A stretch of DNA of 64,000 bases. Origin: Apostichopus japonicus. Lineage: Eukaryota > Echinodermata > Holothuroidea > Aspidochirotida > Stichopodidae. The position numbers and the translations under genes are program-made. The stretch is taken from assembly GCF_037975245.1 (NCBI RefSeq), contig NC_092565.1, forward strand, positions 8,240,999-8,304,998, read 5' to 3'. The notes beneath the pieces were generated by a model. That model was not told the origin of the DNA. It worked only from the letters and a program-made list of their open reading frames with translations, and made no database searches. The stretch's first letter is position 1. The number at the start of each line of letters is the position of its first letter. This document shows positions 1 to 11,300 of this stretch, piece by piece.

Positions 1-289
1 ATAGAAGTGCAAAACTTACTTTCTTGATGCCTTTTGTGTATTAAGGAAACATTCCATTTAGGTCCATAGCCTGAAATTCCCTGAATGTGTATGGATATTC
101 TCCATTCAAAAGTAAATTCATGTTCTATTGAAGATTATTTCACTCTTGTGGCAGTTACAAAATAATGAAAACAAGTAGCAAATGCTTCTACACAACCTTT
201 GACCATGCATCATCAGGTATTTGAATGAAAATTTTATTGCAAGGACGCACAAAGCCTGCAGGCTTCTAATTTTCAAAGTCTGAAAACCT

Positions 290-560
290 TATAAACGCTG
301 TAACTTCAAAAGCAAGCTATGATGAAATTCAAACTTATTATGTGGATGCATCTTAATGAGTGCGAAAGCCATGGTGCTTTTTCATAAAGGCCACAGACTA
401 TTTTAAGGACAACAGAGGTCAAGAAACCTTGAAAATGTGAAGTCTAAAAACAAAAACTTGGTTGAAATACAAACTCAGTTGTGGATCCCCATGAGTGAGT
501 GAAAGAACCCATTTGTTCATAGTCAATGAGTCATTTATTTTGAACAAGGGTGGAGTGTGC
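290..560 (+). repeat. Diverged interspersed repeat with 'gtggatgcatctta...gaggtcaagaaacctt' theme
   Basis: A degenerate repeat whose recurring theme is 'aaaccttgtaaac-gataactcaaaa', 'tatgtggat-cacctta' and 'gaggtcaaag'. The same theme returns near 24.5, 28.2-28.7, 34.7 and 39.1-40.3 kb, always in this orientation. Here it lies in the intron before the first visible CIAO1 exon. Nothing suggests coding. The copies are too diverged to fix a unit length by eye; roughly 120-130 bp is my estimate. Confidence 0.5.
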
Positions 561-899
561 AACCTTGTACCTCAGGTTGATATAATCATCTAGTTTATTG
601 GACAGTAGGTGTTACATGAACATTAAATGGTTATGCACTTTTCTCTTCTTGGAAAAGTATCTTAAAACTGTTGAAATGAATGAACAGAACCTTGATTGGA
701 TCTGGGGAGACTTGCAGTATCAATGTTCTGGGGGATATTTATGTGTAATAGTCAGAGTATTGTATGTGTAAATGTTCAACCAGTTTCCTATCAGGATATG
801 AGACTAAGGTCTAATTACATAAACCAATTTGCCTGTTCAGTAGTGACATGTTTTACCTCTTCTCTAACATCCATCTTCCACCCTTCATTGTTCGGTTAG

Positions 900-2439
900 G
901 TTCTCGCTTCTTGCAGCTATGATAACAGTCTGCGTCTTTTCCATGAGGATGACGACGACTGGATAAGCTTTGCAAAGTTAGAAGGTCATGAGTCAACTGT
1001 CTGGGATTTTGCTTTTAACAAAACTGGCAATAGAATAGCCTCATGTAGTGATGATAAGAGCATTAAGATCTGGCAGGAATATCTACCAGGAAATGATGAA
1101 GGTAGGTCAATCTATTAATCATGATTACTCCTGATTAAACAACTGCTTTATCTTGTTTTGATGGTCAAAAACGAGATTGTTAGCAGGATAGCTCTAACGG
1201 AAACCCTGTGTAGTTCTTCAGTAGAAACCTTGTCTTGGGCCTTTAATCAAACTCATTCTAGGTTTCTCTCATAAAGCATTGTTAAGCAAATCATGAAAAG
1301 CATCTTGACTAGGAATACTATGTTGAAGTAGTACTGTCTTAACAGTCGATTCCCAATTTTAATAACATGGTAGTTTTTCTGTTACTTTTCATAATGCAAT
1401 TGTAATGTTGAAACAACACATGTGTATTTTACTTCAGATATTGTTTGTATTAGACTCTGAACCTAAGCAATATTGTATGAGTTTGAAGCAGCATATAAAT
1501 CTTAACAATTTAAGAACAAACATTATTAAACATGGTTTCAATTTGTCAACAGGTATAGCAACGCCAGAAGGTGTTTCTAAATGGAAATGTGTATGTACAC
1601 TCTCTGGTCATCATCAAAGGGCAGTGTACTCTATTGACTGGTAAGCCTTTCATGATGTATTCCTCCACTATCACTATCACTGTTGTCCCATATTTGTTCC
1701 TCTACAAACTCTAACATCAAGATGGGTGTATGAGAAGTTTAGTTAGTTGTAAGATATTTTAACCATATTAGTAACAAAGCATGGAATTGTAGTGAAAGTA
1801 TTTTCATTGTATTATGTAATGGTGGGTCATTATCTGATCACTTGTGTTATGTAATGGTAATGGTGGGTCATTATCTGGTCACTTGTATTATGTAATGGTA
1901 ATGGTGGGTCGTTATCTGGTCACTTGTATTATGTAATGGTAATGGTGGGTCATTATTTGGCCATTTCTAGTTGATGAAAGTATATTGTGTTGCAAAAATG
2001 CCACTTACAGTAACTAAAGAAAAAATTGCAACTCAAGTAAACCAATAAACAGGTATTTTTGGACAACTTATCAGTAGTTTTTGTGTGGAGAATGAAGCAA
2101 TTAGGCTTAAAATTGCTCTTCGAAATAAGTAACTACGTAATTCTTTCTATTTCTGCTGGAAGTGCCATTCGATGATACTGTACATTATTTTATTTTGACA
2201 GGTGTCATTTGACAGGTATGATTGCCACAGCTTGTGGTGATGATGCAGTTAGGATTTTCCTGGAGGATGGGACAGCTTTAGACCAAAGAAATGAACCATC
2301 ATTCTATCCAATCAATATCAAACATCAAGCTCACAGAGAAGATGTGAATTGCGTTTCTTGGAATCCCACAGAGGCTGGATTATTAGCATCATGTGGAGAT
2401 GACGGATCTATTAAATTATGGAAAGTTCCGACTAACTGA
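900..2439 (+). CDS. CIAO1: CIAO1, C-terminal three exons (WD40 cytosolic iron-sulfur assembly protein)
   Basis: CIAO1 is the WD40 beta-propeller of the cytosolic Fe-S targeting complex (with CIAO2B and MMS19), which delivers clusters to apo-proteins in cytosol and nucleus. Three exons are visible: 900-1101, 1553-1640 and 2202-2439 (stop TGA 2437-2439). The joined reading runs through blades containing [61 protein letters not shown] and [15 protein letters not shown], and ends KLWKVPTN. The succession LEGHESTVW / YLPGN / CTLSG / TACGDDA / DVNCVxWNP is the CIAO1 signature. Split codons (G|GT, TG|G) close exactly across both introns, with gtaggt and gtaagc donors. The N-terminal blades must lie left of the window. 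No frameshift or stop interrupts what is visible, so the gene looks functional. Confidence 0.93.
1805..1965 (+). repeat. Short tandem repeat, ~41-bp unit, about 4 copies
   Basis: In the second visible CIAO1 intron, the phrase 'tcacttgt-ttatgtaatggta' recurs at 1838, 1879 and 1920 (spacing 41 bp), with a partial copy before. It has no coding content. Confidence 0.8.
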
Positions 2440-3110
2440 TCATCAAAAACAATTGTTCAAAAACTCTAGCATTTAACACACATATGAAAGAAAAACCTGG
2501 CATCTGGACATACCGTTGTTGACTTGAAAATGATGTGTGAATTCTATGGGTTGCCTCTCCTGTATAGCTATACATATTGAAGTCTTCTCAAGGGATGTTT
2601 CTGCTAACTACAGATGGGTTACTTCTATAAAGCTCCACACTATTAGCATGTGAACTAGATTGTCTAGAATGACAATAACTTTCATTACATCTCAATTATT
2701 GCATGATGAAATTTGACTGAATTTTCAAATCTTTTGCAAGTTGTCCTTTTTACCACCAACATGACAACCTCTTCTCATATATGTATATATTATCTTAAGG
2801 AAAAAGTTACTAATCCAGCTAGATATAAATTGTGAGAAAAAATAGTTGGTCATTTAAAATAAGTAAACTTGTTGTCAAAACTTCTGCTAGTCCAGCAGGA
2901 ACCTGTTTGAAACAATAGAAACTCAGTAGGTCGCATTGACTTCACTGACATGGAGACAATATTCTCTTATAAAAGTTTCAATTCCTGCTAGTCCTTGTGA
3001 CGCACTGATCTTGGGACTAGTCATGCTCTAAAGCTTTGCACATCCAAAACTTGGCTGTTTTACTTCCAATCATTCACTATTTATATATTTTTTGCTAAGA
3101 CACAGTATGT
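2440..3110 (+). other. CIAO1 3' UTR and downstream spacer
   Basis: Non-coding sequence directly after the CIAO1 stop. No further exon and no convincing gene is seen. The cleavage site cannot be fixed; an AT-rich stretch starts at about 3060. Confidence 0.5.
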
Positions 3111-3118
3111 TTATTGTT

Positions 3119-3397
3119 ATAAATATATATATATAAGAAAAAAAATATATAATCGTATATATATATATATATATATTTATACAAAGCCAGTTTATATGCA
3201 TTCACACACCAGTAATATCAATCTGGTGGAGTGGTACAGACTTCGGTCTATTAAACAAGGTCCGGGGTTCGCCTCACCTGATGAGACCCAATCCGAAACC
3301 GGTCGTAAAGTGGAATTTTTCTGGTGTGTTGATCTTTATCAACTACATATATATCTGTCATAACACTTGCTACACATTTATATGATCATATATATGC

Positions 3398-3472
<75 letters not shown>
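3119..3472. repeat. (TA)n microsatellites flanking a SINE-like insert
   Basis: Nearly pure TA runs occur at about 3123-3178 and 3385-3472. A tRNA-like/hammerhead-like sequence (3205-3345) lies between them. The second run is almost uninterrupted TA for about 70 bp. Confidence 0.9.
3205..3345 (+). mobile_element. tRNA-related short element with a hammerhead-like core
   Basis: At 3223-3233 'tggtggagtgg' fits a pol III A box (TRGYNNANNNG), and about 35 bp further 'ggggttcg' resembles the start of a B box. Overlapping its 3' part are CTGATGA (3278-3284), GAAA (3295-3298) and GTC (3302-3304), the conserved core order of a hammerhead ribozyme. The stem II segment between them (10 nt) pairs poorly, so activity is doubtful. 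SINEs that contain hammerheads are known. I infer an inserted retroelement fragment between TA runs. Confidence 0.45.
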
Positions 3473-3474
<2 letters not shown>

Positions 3475-3479
3475 AAAAA

Positions 3480-4977
3480 TGGGAAATAACTGTTACAAGT
3501 CTCTTCTACGCTTCTGTCGCTTTGATATTTAGTTTTATGTGTCATCTTCAACCCACATTTATGTTGTGTTTTACTTTATAGAATGAAATTGTATTAAATG
3601 TCACCTACCGTAATATCAAAGACACAAGCCCAGTTGAGAGGACTGCCCGGGCATTGAATTTTTTTTTTTTGTAAGTGTCAGCTCTATGACTTATAGGCTA
3701 AGATGCACCTAGCTTTGTTGACCTCACACTGTTCATCAGAATACATGAGATGTTGAGCTTGGTTATTTAGAAATTATTGGTTATCCATATAATATTTACA
3801 TTGTGATCTTTTGGATCAGATCTCTATAGACTTGTTCTTATACATGGTTGATGGCCCTGAGTCGGGAGTTGTGGTTAGACACTGGTCATTACCTATAGAT
3901 GTTGGTTGTGCTTTACTACCTTGGAAAGGGTCTTCTCCACCCAGATGATTATATGATGATATGTATACTTCGAAGAAGCTGGATCGGAAGGCAGCCAGAC
4001 GGCCCAAGTCTATTTTTTTTAATGTTTAATTAAAGTTTGTATCTGGTTTATTGTCTCGATACGGACTATAAGAAAACCTTAATTGTAATTTGACTATGTT
4101 GAAGTCGTGGAAATGTTGTCTGCATACATAATGGGACCTTTTTCCTTGGAATAAATCATGCTTTGCACCCATACAAGCTGTATTTGAGTTGTTTTTGTTT
4201 GTACTTATAAAGGTAATGTGCCTATATACACAAAATGTTGTAAACAGTCGACCCTCACCACTTCTTATTTGTATGTATCTTGTCACTGGTCGTTACAGTC
4301 AAGTTTTAGAATTTTGCCATTTTGATGAGTTGGAATGATGTAGTCCAAAAGTCCATTTACAGATTTTTAAAAGTTTGATGAGTTGGTATTGGTTCAATTT
4401 CCAGATTCATGTCGTTTTTAGGAATTGTTGCATCTCATCAAAAAATGTCAATCGACATGTCCGTTCTACACTTCTGTAGATATTTGACCAGATTTGACAG
4501 AAGTCAGTCAATTTTTTGGCCTTTTTGACAAGTTGATGCATCTTGCCAAAATGTAAGTTGCTAAAATACCTACAGAGAAGATTATTTAAATATAATTGAG
4601 TGCTTCTGAAATAGCCAAATGTCCGAGAGAAACCAACAAGCCCATCTTGTAGGGCTAGGTTATGCAAACAAAATAATAGCAGAGATAATGGAAATCTCTG
4701 CAAACTCGGTGAAGAACCTATGAATTTCTTTCAACCTAAGAAAGGGATAAATATGTGGTCATGTTACAAGTCCGGACCTAGCCTAACGTTAGGTATATAA
4801 TATAAAGCCTTAATTAGTATAACCAGTTAATCACATTGCGTGGATCAAAACTACAAGCTATGTGATGTCATTGTATGTGTAAAACTAAGGAAAGAACAAA
4901 TCTTCTATCATAACTTTTGGCCCACTGCTTAGAATTTGTATATGTATTTTGACGTCATAAGAGTGAACTTAGCTGTC
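3480..4977. other. Intergenic, no gene recognised
   Basis: Between CIAO1 and DUSP11-A. Minus-strand open stretches of up to 98 codons occur at 3816-4703 but have low-complexity composition, no recognisable motif and no splice context. A T9 run lies near 3660. Confidence 0.5.
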
Positions 4978-4980
4978 AGA

Positions 4981-5135
4981 ATCAAAGGAGACAACAACAT
5001 CAAAGGAGACAACAGCATCAAAGTAGACAGCAACGTAGAAGGAAACGACAGCATCAGAGAAGACAACAACATTGAAGGAGACAACAACATGAAAAGATCT
5101 GCATCAAAGGAGACAACGGCATAGGAGACAACAAC
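4981..5135 (+). repeat. Degenerate 18-bp tandem repeat (ggagacaacaacatcaaa)
   Basis: About eight imperfect copies of 'ggagacaacaacatcaaa' sit directly upstream of the DUSP11-A promoter region. One frame reads KGDNNIKGDNSIKVD-like repeats, which I take as a by-product of the 18-bp period and not a protein. Confidence 0.8.
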
Positions 5136-5144
5136 ATAAAACGG

Positions 5145-5331
5145 CAGGCATCATAAGCGTTAACAACATAATACGGTGCGCCCTTTCGGCGTTCCATATC
5201 ATTCCGAGGAACATCACTATCAAACTAATTTCTCTAAATTGCAGCAGTGAAATTCTTATCTGAGGTTGATAGTCGTTAATGCAAGTTCAGGTTAGGTAAC
5301 CGAATGGTAATATAAGCAGCTGCCGAGAAAC
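5145..5331 (+). promoter_or_regulatory. Promoter / 5' UTR region of DUSP11 copy A
   Basis: This stretch is clearly homologous to 31195-31351 upstream of DUSP11-B (shared: 'ttcggcgttccatat', 'attccgaggaac', 'tctaaattgc', 'atctgaggttgatagt', 'aagaaacatggttaag'). Similarity begins here and ends abruptly upstream, so the left edge of the gene duplication lies near 5145 / 31195. No TATA box stands out. Promoter function is inferred from position and conservation. Confidence 0.55.
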
Positions 5332-8300
5332 ATGGTTAAGGGGAGGTTTTCTTTACCCGATAGGTAAGTTTGTGCATATTATTGTAACAATATTTTCAAG
5401 TTTTTAACGGAATATGTTTCCTTGTTTTGTGATGTGTACTTGTCCCAAGTCTAAACTAAGTCGTCTTGCCTATCCTTACTACTAGTACTAGGCCTTGTGA
5501 CTGTAGGTACGTTGGACTTTAACACGTATGTTGGTGTACGGTAAATTCGCGTACTGTGTTACGGCCTATAATAAAAGTAGTTACACTGATACTAGTACTA
5601 GTATAGGCATTGTACACAGTACAGTGATAGTAATTCGTCGAAGTTGAAATCATTACGTGCGCTTCGCAAAAGGAATACATAGGAGAATGTTTGATCTCAT
5701 GTTTTTCTTTATATTTCAATGTACCACTGGTGTTGTTCATGGTTGAATTATGTTTATTCGAGCACTGACAATGATATTGATAGTACTTCGCTAATTTAGT
5801 AAATCTGACCGAAACGGCGTAACAATTAACAATTTGGAAGCATTTTGAAAAAAAATGCTCTCATATTGTCATAATATTAAACATTGACAGTGTCACCAGT
5901 GTACTGCACATGCACAATTCAGAGATTTTGCTGTAACCTCGAGCCAAGATACAATCTGCCATCTGACAGACATTTCAGTCAAAAACGAATTCCGGACATT
6001 TTCGCCCTAGTAAAAAAACCAACTTATGGAAGAACTTAACAATGTGAAACACATTGCTATTATGACAGAAATCTGGTCTTCATCTGTTGGTTCCAACTCT
6101 CTTCTGAGTTTGACTGGACACTGGATTGGCCAAAACTTCGTCCGAAGACGGCTGATGCAAAAAGACTGAGATTGAGAATATGGCTGCATGGAATCTTAAA
6201 TAAGAGACAGTGCTTACTCTGTTAAGGGACAATGCCGCCAATGTCACTGCTGGGCTTACTGTACTGCCGTTGGAATCGACCATCAGGGTTGCATTCACTT
6301 CTTGCAACTAGTCATTAAATCATGATACCATATCAATCCAGCGCTCAGTTAATGACATGCTGGCCACCTCCCGGCGCATTGCAGGACATTTGAGAGGGGG
6401 TTATAGCGCTCACGAGGGTTAAATCTCTGCAAAATAAACTAAGTCCGAGATCTGTGCAGTGCGTTATAGTATCATTAATAAATTCCCATTGACTTTGTGT
6501 TAGCTCCGTGAGGCGTTGCAAATGTTCAAGGCCCCCAGTCCCAAGCCCCCCACGGTATGGTACTCAAACTTCGTGAACGTCTAGCTGGTACATACGAAAT
6601 TTGGGTCAGGACTTAGTTTGGGCCAAATCCCTATTTTCCATGGCGCACGGGGCCCGAAACACATGCCAAATATGCCAATTCTGTGTTGGACTTAGAAAAA
6701 AAATGAAACAGCTCCCATTGACTTTGTGTTAGCTCCGTGAGGCGTTGCAAAAGTTCAAGGCCCCCAGTCCCAAGCCCCCCACGGTATGGTACTCATACTT
6801 CATAGACGTCTAGTTGATACATACGAAATTTGGGTCAGGACTTAGTTTGGGTCAAATCCCTATTTTCCATGGCGCACGGGGCCCGAAACACATGCCAAAT
6901 ATGCCAATTTTGTTTTAGACTTAGAAAAAAAATGAAACAGCTCCCATTGACTTTGTGTTAGCTCCGTGAGGCGTTGCAAATGTTCAAGGCCCCCAGTCCC
7001 AAGCCCCCCACGGTATGGTACTCATACTTCGTGAACGTCTAGCTGATACATACGAAATTTGGGTCAGGACTTAGTTTGGGTCAAATCCCTATTTTCCATG
7101 GCGCACGGGGCCCGAAACACATGCCAAATATGCCAATTTTGTTTTGGACTTAGAAAAAAAATGAAACAGCTCCCATTGACTTTGTGTTAGCTCCGTGAGG
7201 CGTTGCAAATGTTCAAGGCCCCCAGTCCCAAGCCCCCCACGGTATGGTACTCAAACTTCGTGAACGTCTAGCTGGTACATACGAAATTTGGGTCAGGACT
7301 TAGTTTGGGCCAAATCCCTATTTTCCATGGCGCACGGGGCCCGAAACACATGCCAAATATGCCAATTCTGTTTTGGACTTAGAAAAAAAATGAAACAGCT
7401 CCCATTGACTTTGTGTTAGCTCCGTGAGGCGTTGCAAATGTTCAAGGCCCCCAGTCCCAAGCCCCCCACGGTATGGTACTCATACTTCATAGACGTCTAG
7501 CTGGTACATACGAAATTTGGGTCAGGACTTAGTTTGGGCCAAATCCCTATTTTCCATGGCGCACGGGGCCCGAAACACATGCCAAATATGCCAATTCTGT
7601 TTTGGACTTAGAAAAAAAATGAAACAGCTCCCATTGACTTTGTGTTAGCTCCGTGAGGCGTTGCAAATGTTCAAGGCCCCCAGTCCCAAGCCCCCCACGG
7701 TATGGTACTCATACTTCATAGACGTCTAGTTGGTACATACGAAATTTGGGTCAGGACTTAGTTTGGGTCAAATCCCTATTTTCCATGGCGCACGGGGCCC
7801 GAAACACATGCCAAATATGCCAATTTTGTTTTGGACTTAGAAAAAAAATGAAACAGCTCCCATTGACTTTGTGTTAGCTCCGTGAGGCGTTGCAAATGTT
7901 CAAGGCCCCCAGTCCCAAGCCCCCCACGGTATGGTACTCATACTTCGTGAACGTCTAGCTGATACATACGAAATTTGGGTCAGGACTTAGTTTGGGTCAA
8001 ATCCCTATTTTCCATGGCGCACGGGGCCCGAAACACATGCCAAATATGCCAATTTTGTTTTGGACTTAGAAAAAAAATGAAACAGCTCCCATTGACTTTG
8101 TGTTAGCTCCGTGAGGCGTTGCAAATGTTCAAGGCCCCCAGTCCCAAGCCCCCCACGGTATGGTACTCAAACTTCGTGAACGTCTAGCTGGTACATACGA
8201 AATTTGGGTCAGGACTTAGTTTGGGCCAAATCCCTATTTTCCATGGCGCACGGGGCCCGAAACACATGCCAAATATGCCAATTCTGTTTTGGACTTAGAA

Positions 8301-11300
8301 AAAAAATGAAACAGCTCCCATTGACTTTGTGTTAGCTCCGTGAGGCGTTGCAAATGTTCAAGGCCCCCAGTCCCAAGCCCCCCACGGTATGGTACTCATA
8401 CTTCGTGAACGTCTAGCTGATACATACGAAATTTGGGTCAGGACTTAGTTTGGGCCAAATCCCTATTTTCCATGGCGCACGGGGCCCGAAACACATGCCA
8501 AATATGCCAATTCTGTTTTGGACTTAGAAAAAAAATGAAACAGCTCCCATTGACTTTGTGTTAGCTCCGTGAGGCGTTGCAAAAGTTCAAGGCCCCCAGT
8601 CCCAAGCCCCCCACGGTATGGTACTCATACTTCATGGACGTCTAGTTGATACATACGAAATTTGGGTCAGGACTTAGTTTGGGTCAAATCCTTCATTTCC
8701 ATGGCGCACGGGGCCCGAAACACATGCCAAATATGCCAATTCTGTTTTGGACTTAGAAAAAAAAAAATGAAACAGCTCCCATTGACTTTGTGTTAGCTCC
8801 GTGAGGCGTTGCAAATGTTCAAGGCCCCCAGTCCCAAGCCCCCCAAGGTATGGTACTCAAACTTCATGTACGTCTAGCTGGTACATATGAAATTTGGGTC
8901 AGGACTTAGTTTGGGTCAAATCCTTCTTTTCTATGGCGCACGGGGCCCGAAACACATGCCAAATATGCCAATTCTGTTTTGGACTTAGAAAAAAAATGAA
9001 ACAGCTCCCATTGACTTTGTGTTAGCTCCGTGAGGCGTTGCAAAAGTTCAAGGCCCCCAGTCCCAAGCCCCCACGGTATGGTACTCATACTTCATGAACA
9101 CCTAGCTGGTACATATGAAATCCCTATTTTCCATGGCGGATAATCTAATTCTATGAAAAACATTCTTAGCAACTCCTGAATATTACGCCAACTATGCTTA
9201 CTGGATTATTTCTGTTTAGTACGGAAGCGTAGAAAGGACATTGCATTGACTTGCACACGTTATAATATATATCAATACGTCAAACTTTTGAAAACCGCTA
9301 TTTGCACACTTCGTACAACTTGTCAAAACTAAGAGGTTGGATGACAAAATATACAAGAGACAAATACAAGCACAGAGTACACACAGGTAAATGAGTAGGG
9401 AGAACACAAAAGAGTAAGGTGAAAGAGGATTAATATACAAAGGAAGTGAGAGAACGAAGAAATTTACAGGGGGAGAGGAGAGGTACAGCAAATAAACTGT
9501 GGAGGGACAAAGGGAGGATTAAAGGAAGAGGGTATGGAATAAACTGCAGATGGACAAAGACAGGGAGGTGTGGAGAAAAAGAGGTGAAAGAGAGTCAAGA
9601 GAGAAGGTAACATAGGGGGGTATGGGAGGGGGGAAACATGGGGATAACAAGGGGGAGATGGAAAGGGGAGCAAAAGGTGGTGGTGGAATTGGGTTCAACA
9701 ATGTGGTGACTACAGATGCATCTCGAAGTACGGTCACGGGTGAATGGGTGTAGGGTTAGAAGTAAAGGTTGGAACAGCAGCACGCACATGAAGGTCCGGT
9801 AGGTTGCGTGAACGTCTGTAGGCAAGGCTGGGTTTTTCAGGAACTGCTGGCCTTGGGGTCTGTCTGAAGGGAGGAGAATTTTGTGTTTGTTAGAACTGCT
9901 TTGTTTAAGAGGAATCTTTTCCCCTTTCCTTTCCTTTCCTTTCCTTTCCTTCTTTTTTGAGCCTCTGAAGAGGATCCTGCTAGGATCCAGGGGCGTAGCG
10001 AAGGGTTTTTTGTTGGGGGGGGGGTGTGGAGAATTTGATTTGCCGACGGATCTGGAAGTGGTGACTGAAATGGGGAGGGGTCTAAGGGGAGGGGGTGTCC
10101 CCTCCCCTTTGGCAATTTGTTAGTTTTGAAACGTCCTTAGATGCCATCTGGTGTATATTTTAAGTCAAATTTGATTTGCCGACGGATCTGGAAGTGGTGA
10201 CAGAAATGGGGGAGGGGTCTAAGGGGAGGGGGTGTCCCCTTCCCCTTTGGAAAATTTTTAGTTTTGAAACGTCCTTAGATGCAATCTGGTGCATATTTTA
10301 AGTCAAATTTGGCACGGAAGAAGCTCCCGTTCTCCTTTTCTCTATTCAGCTTTCCTTCTTTCTTCCCCTTCCGCTCTCTTCACCTTTTCTCCTTTTGCCG
10401 ACAGACCCAAAATTTGCCGACAGCGACCAAATTATTGGGGGGTGTGACACCCCCCCCCACACCCCCCCGCTCGCTACGCCCCTGCTAGGATCGAAACGTC
10501 AGGCCAACTTACATTTTCAAGAAAGACCTCCTGTAACTACACACCTTTAAGATTGTATGTATACTTTTGGTTACTACAACCAACGTGCAGGCGCGTAGCC
10601 AGAAATTTGCCAAGGGAGGGGCGAAACTGTAGATTCGGCATTGCAAACTATCTAAGCGTAGCGCCACTATGGGTTGGCGCGAAGCGTGCAAGACAATTTT
10701 GGCTGAAATGCTTCCCAGATCGCTGGAAATGGCACTTCCCAGGCCTTGTAAGTTGCATCTTAGCATTTTCTCTTTTGAAAATACTAGCGATATCATAAAA
10801 ACATTAAATTTAAAAAAAAAATATGCTCAAGGGGGGCTGCCCCCTTCGCCCCCCCCCCCCTTGGCTACGCGCCTGCCAATGTGCATTACCTTGCATTTAT
10901 CAATATTAAAAAGCATTTGCCATCACTGAGAACAGGAAAAAACTTATCCAAATTAGTTTGAAACTTCGCAGAATCGCTTTTAGAAGAGACCTCAGAATAC
11001 AATTTGGTGTCATCAGCAAACTTCTTAGCTGTACACAAAACATCTCCGTCAATGTCATTTGTATGATTCTATGTCGCAGCCCTAATACCCGTCAGCCCCA
11101 CTTTTCAAGGTTTTTAGCCAATTATTCGTTCAGAATTTGAAAATTCACACTTTTCGTGAAATAAATTCACTTCAAAACATACCCATAATGTTGCACAAAA
11201 TTTCATCTATGGACAATCAATACAGAAAGACCTCCTTCAACCCCTTAACAGACCGGTCAAAATTGCACGAGTAGAGGGAAGTATGCTTAGGAATGTTGGT

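Noticed and set aside
4981-5135. Asn/Asp-rich repeat protein (KGDNNIKGDN...)
   Set aside because: Simple consequence of the 18-bp tandem repeat; no start context, too short.
8906-9088. 60-codon frame inside the 229-bp satellite, and a similar one at 19323-19562
   Set aside because: Read-through of satellite monomers; not maintained in the other ~24 monomers.
9216-10123. Several overlapping minus-strand frames rich in Pro/Ser/Leu
   Set aside because: They come from pyrimidine-rich transposon tails and overlap in all frames; no domain.
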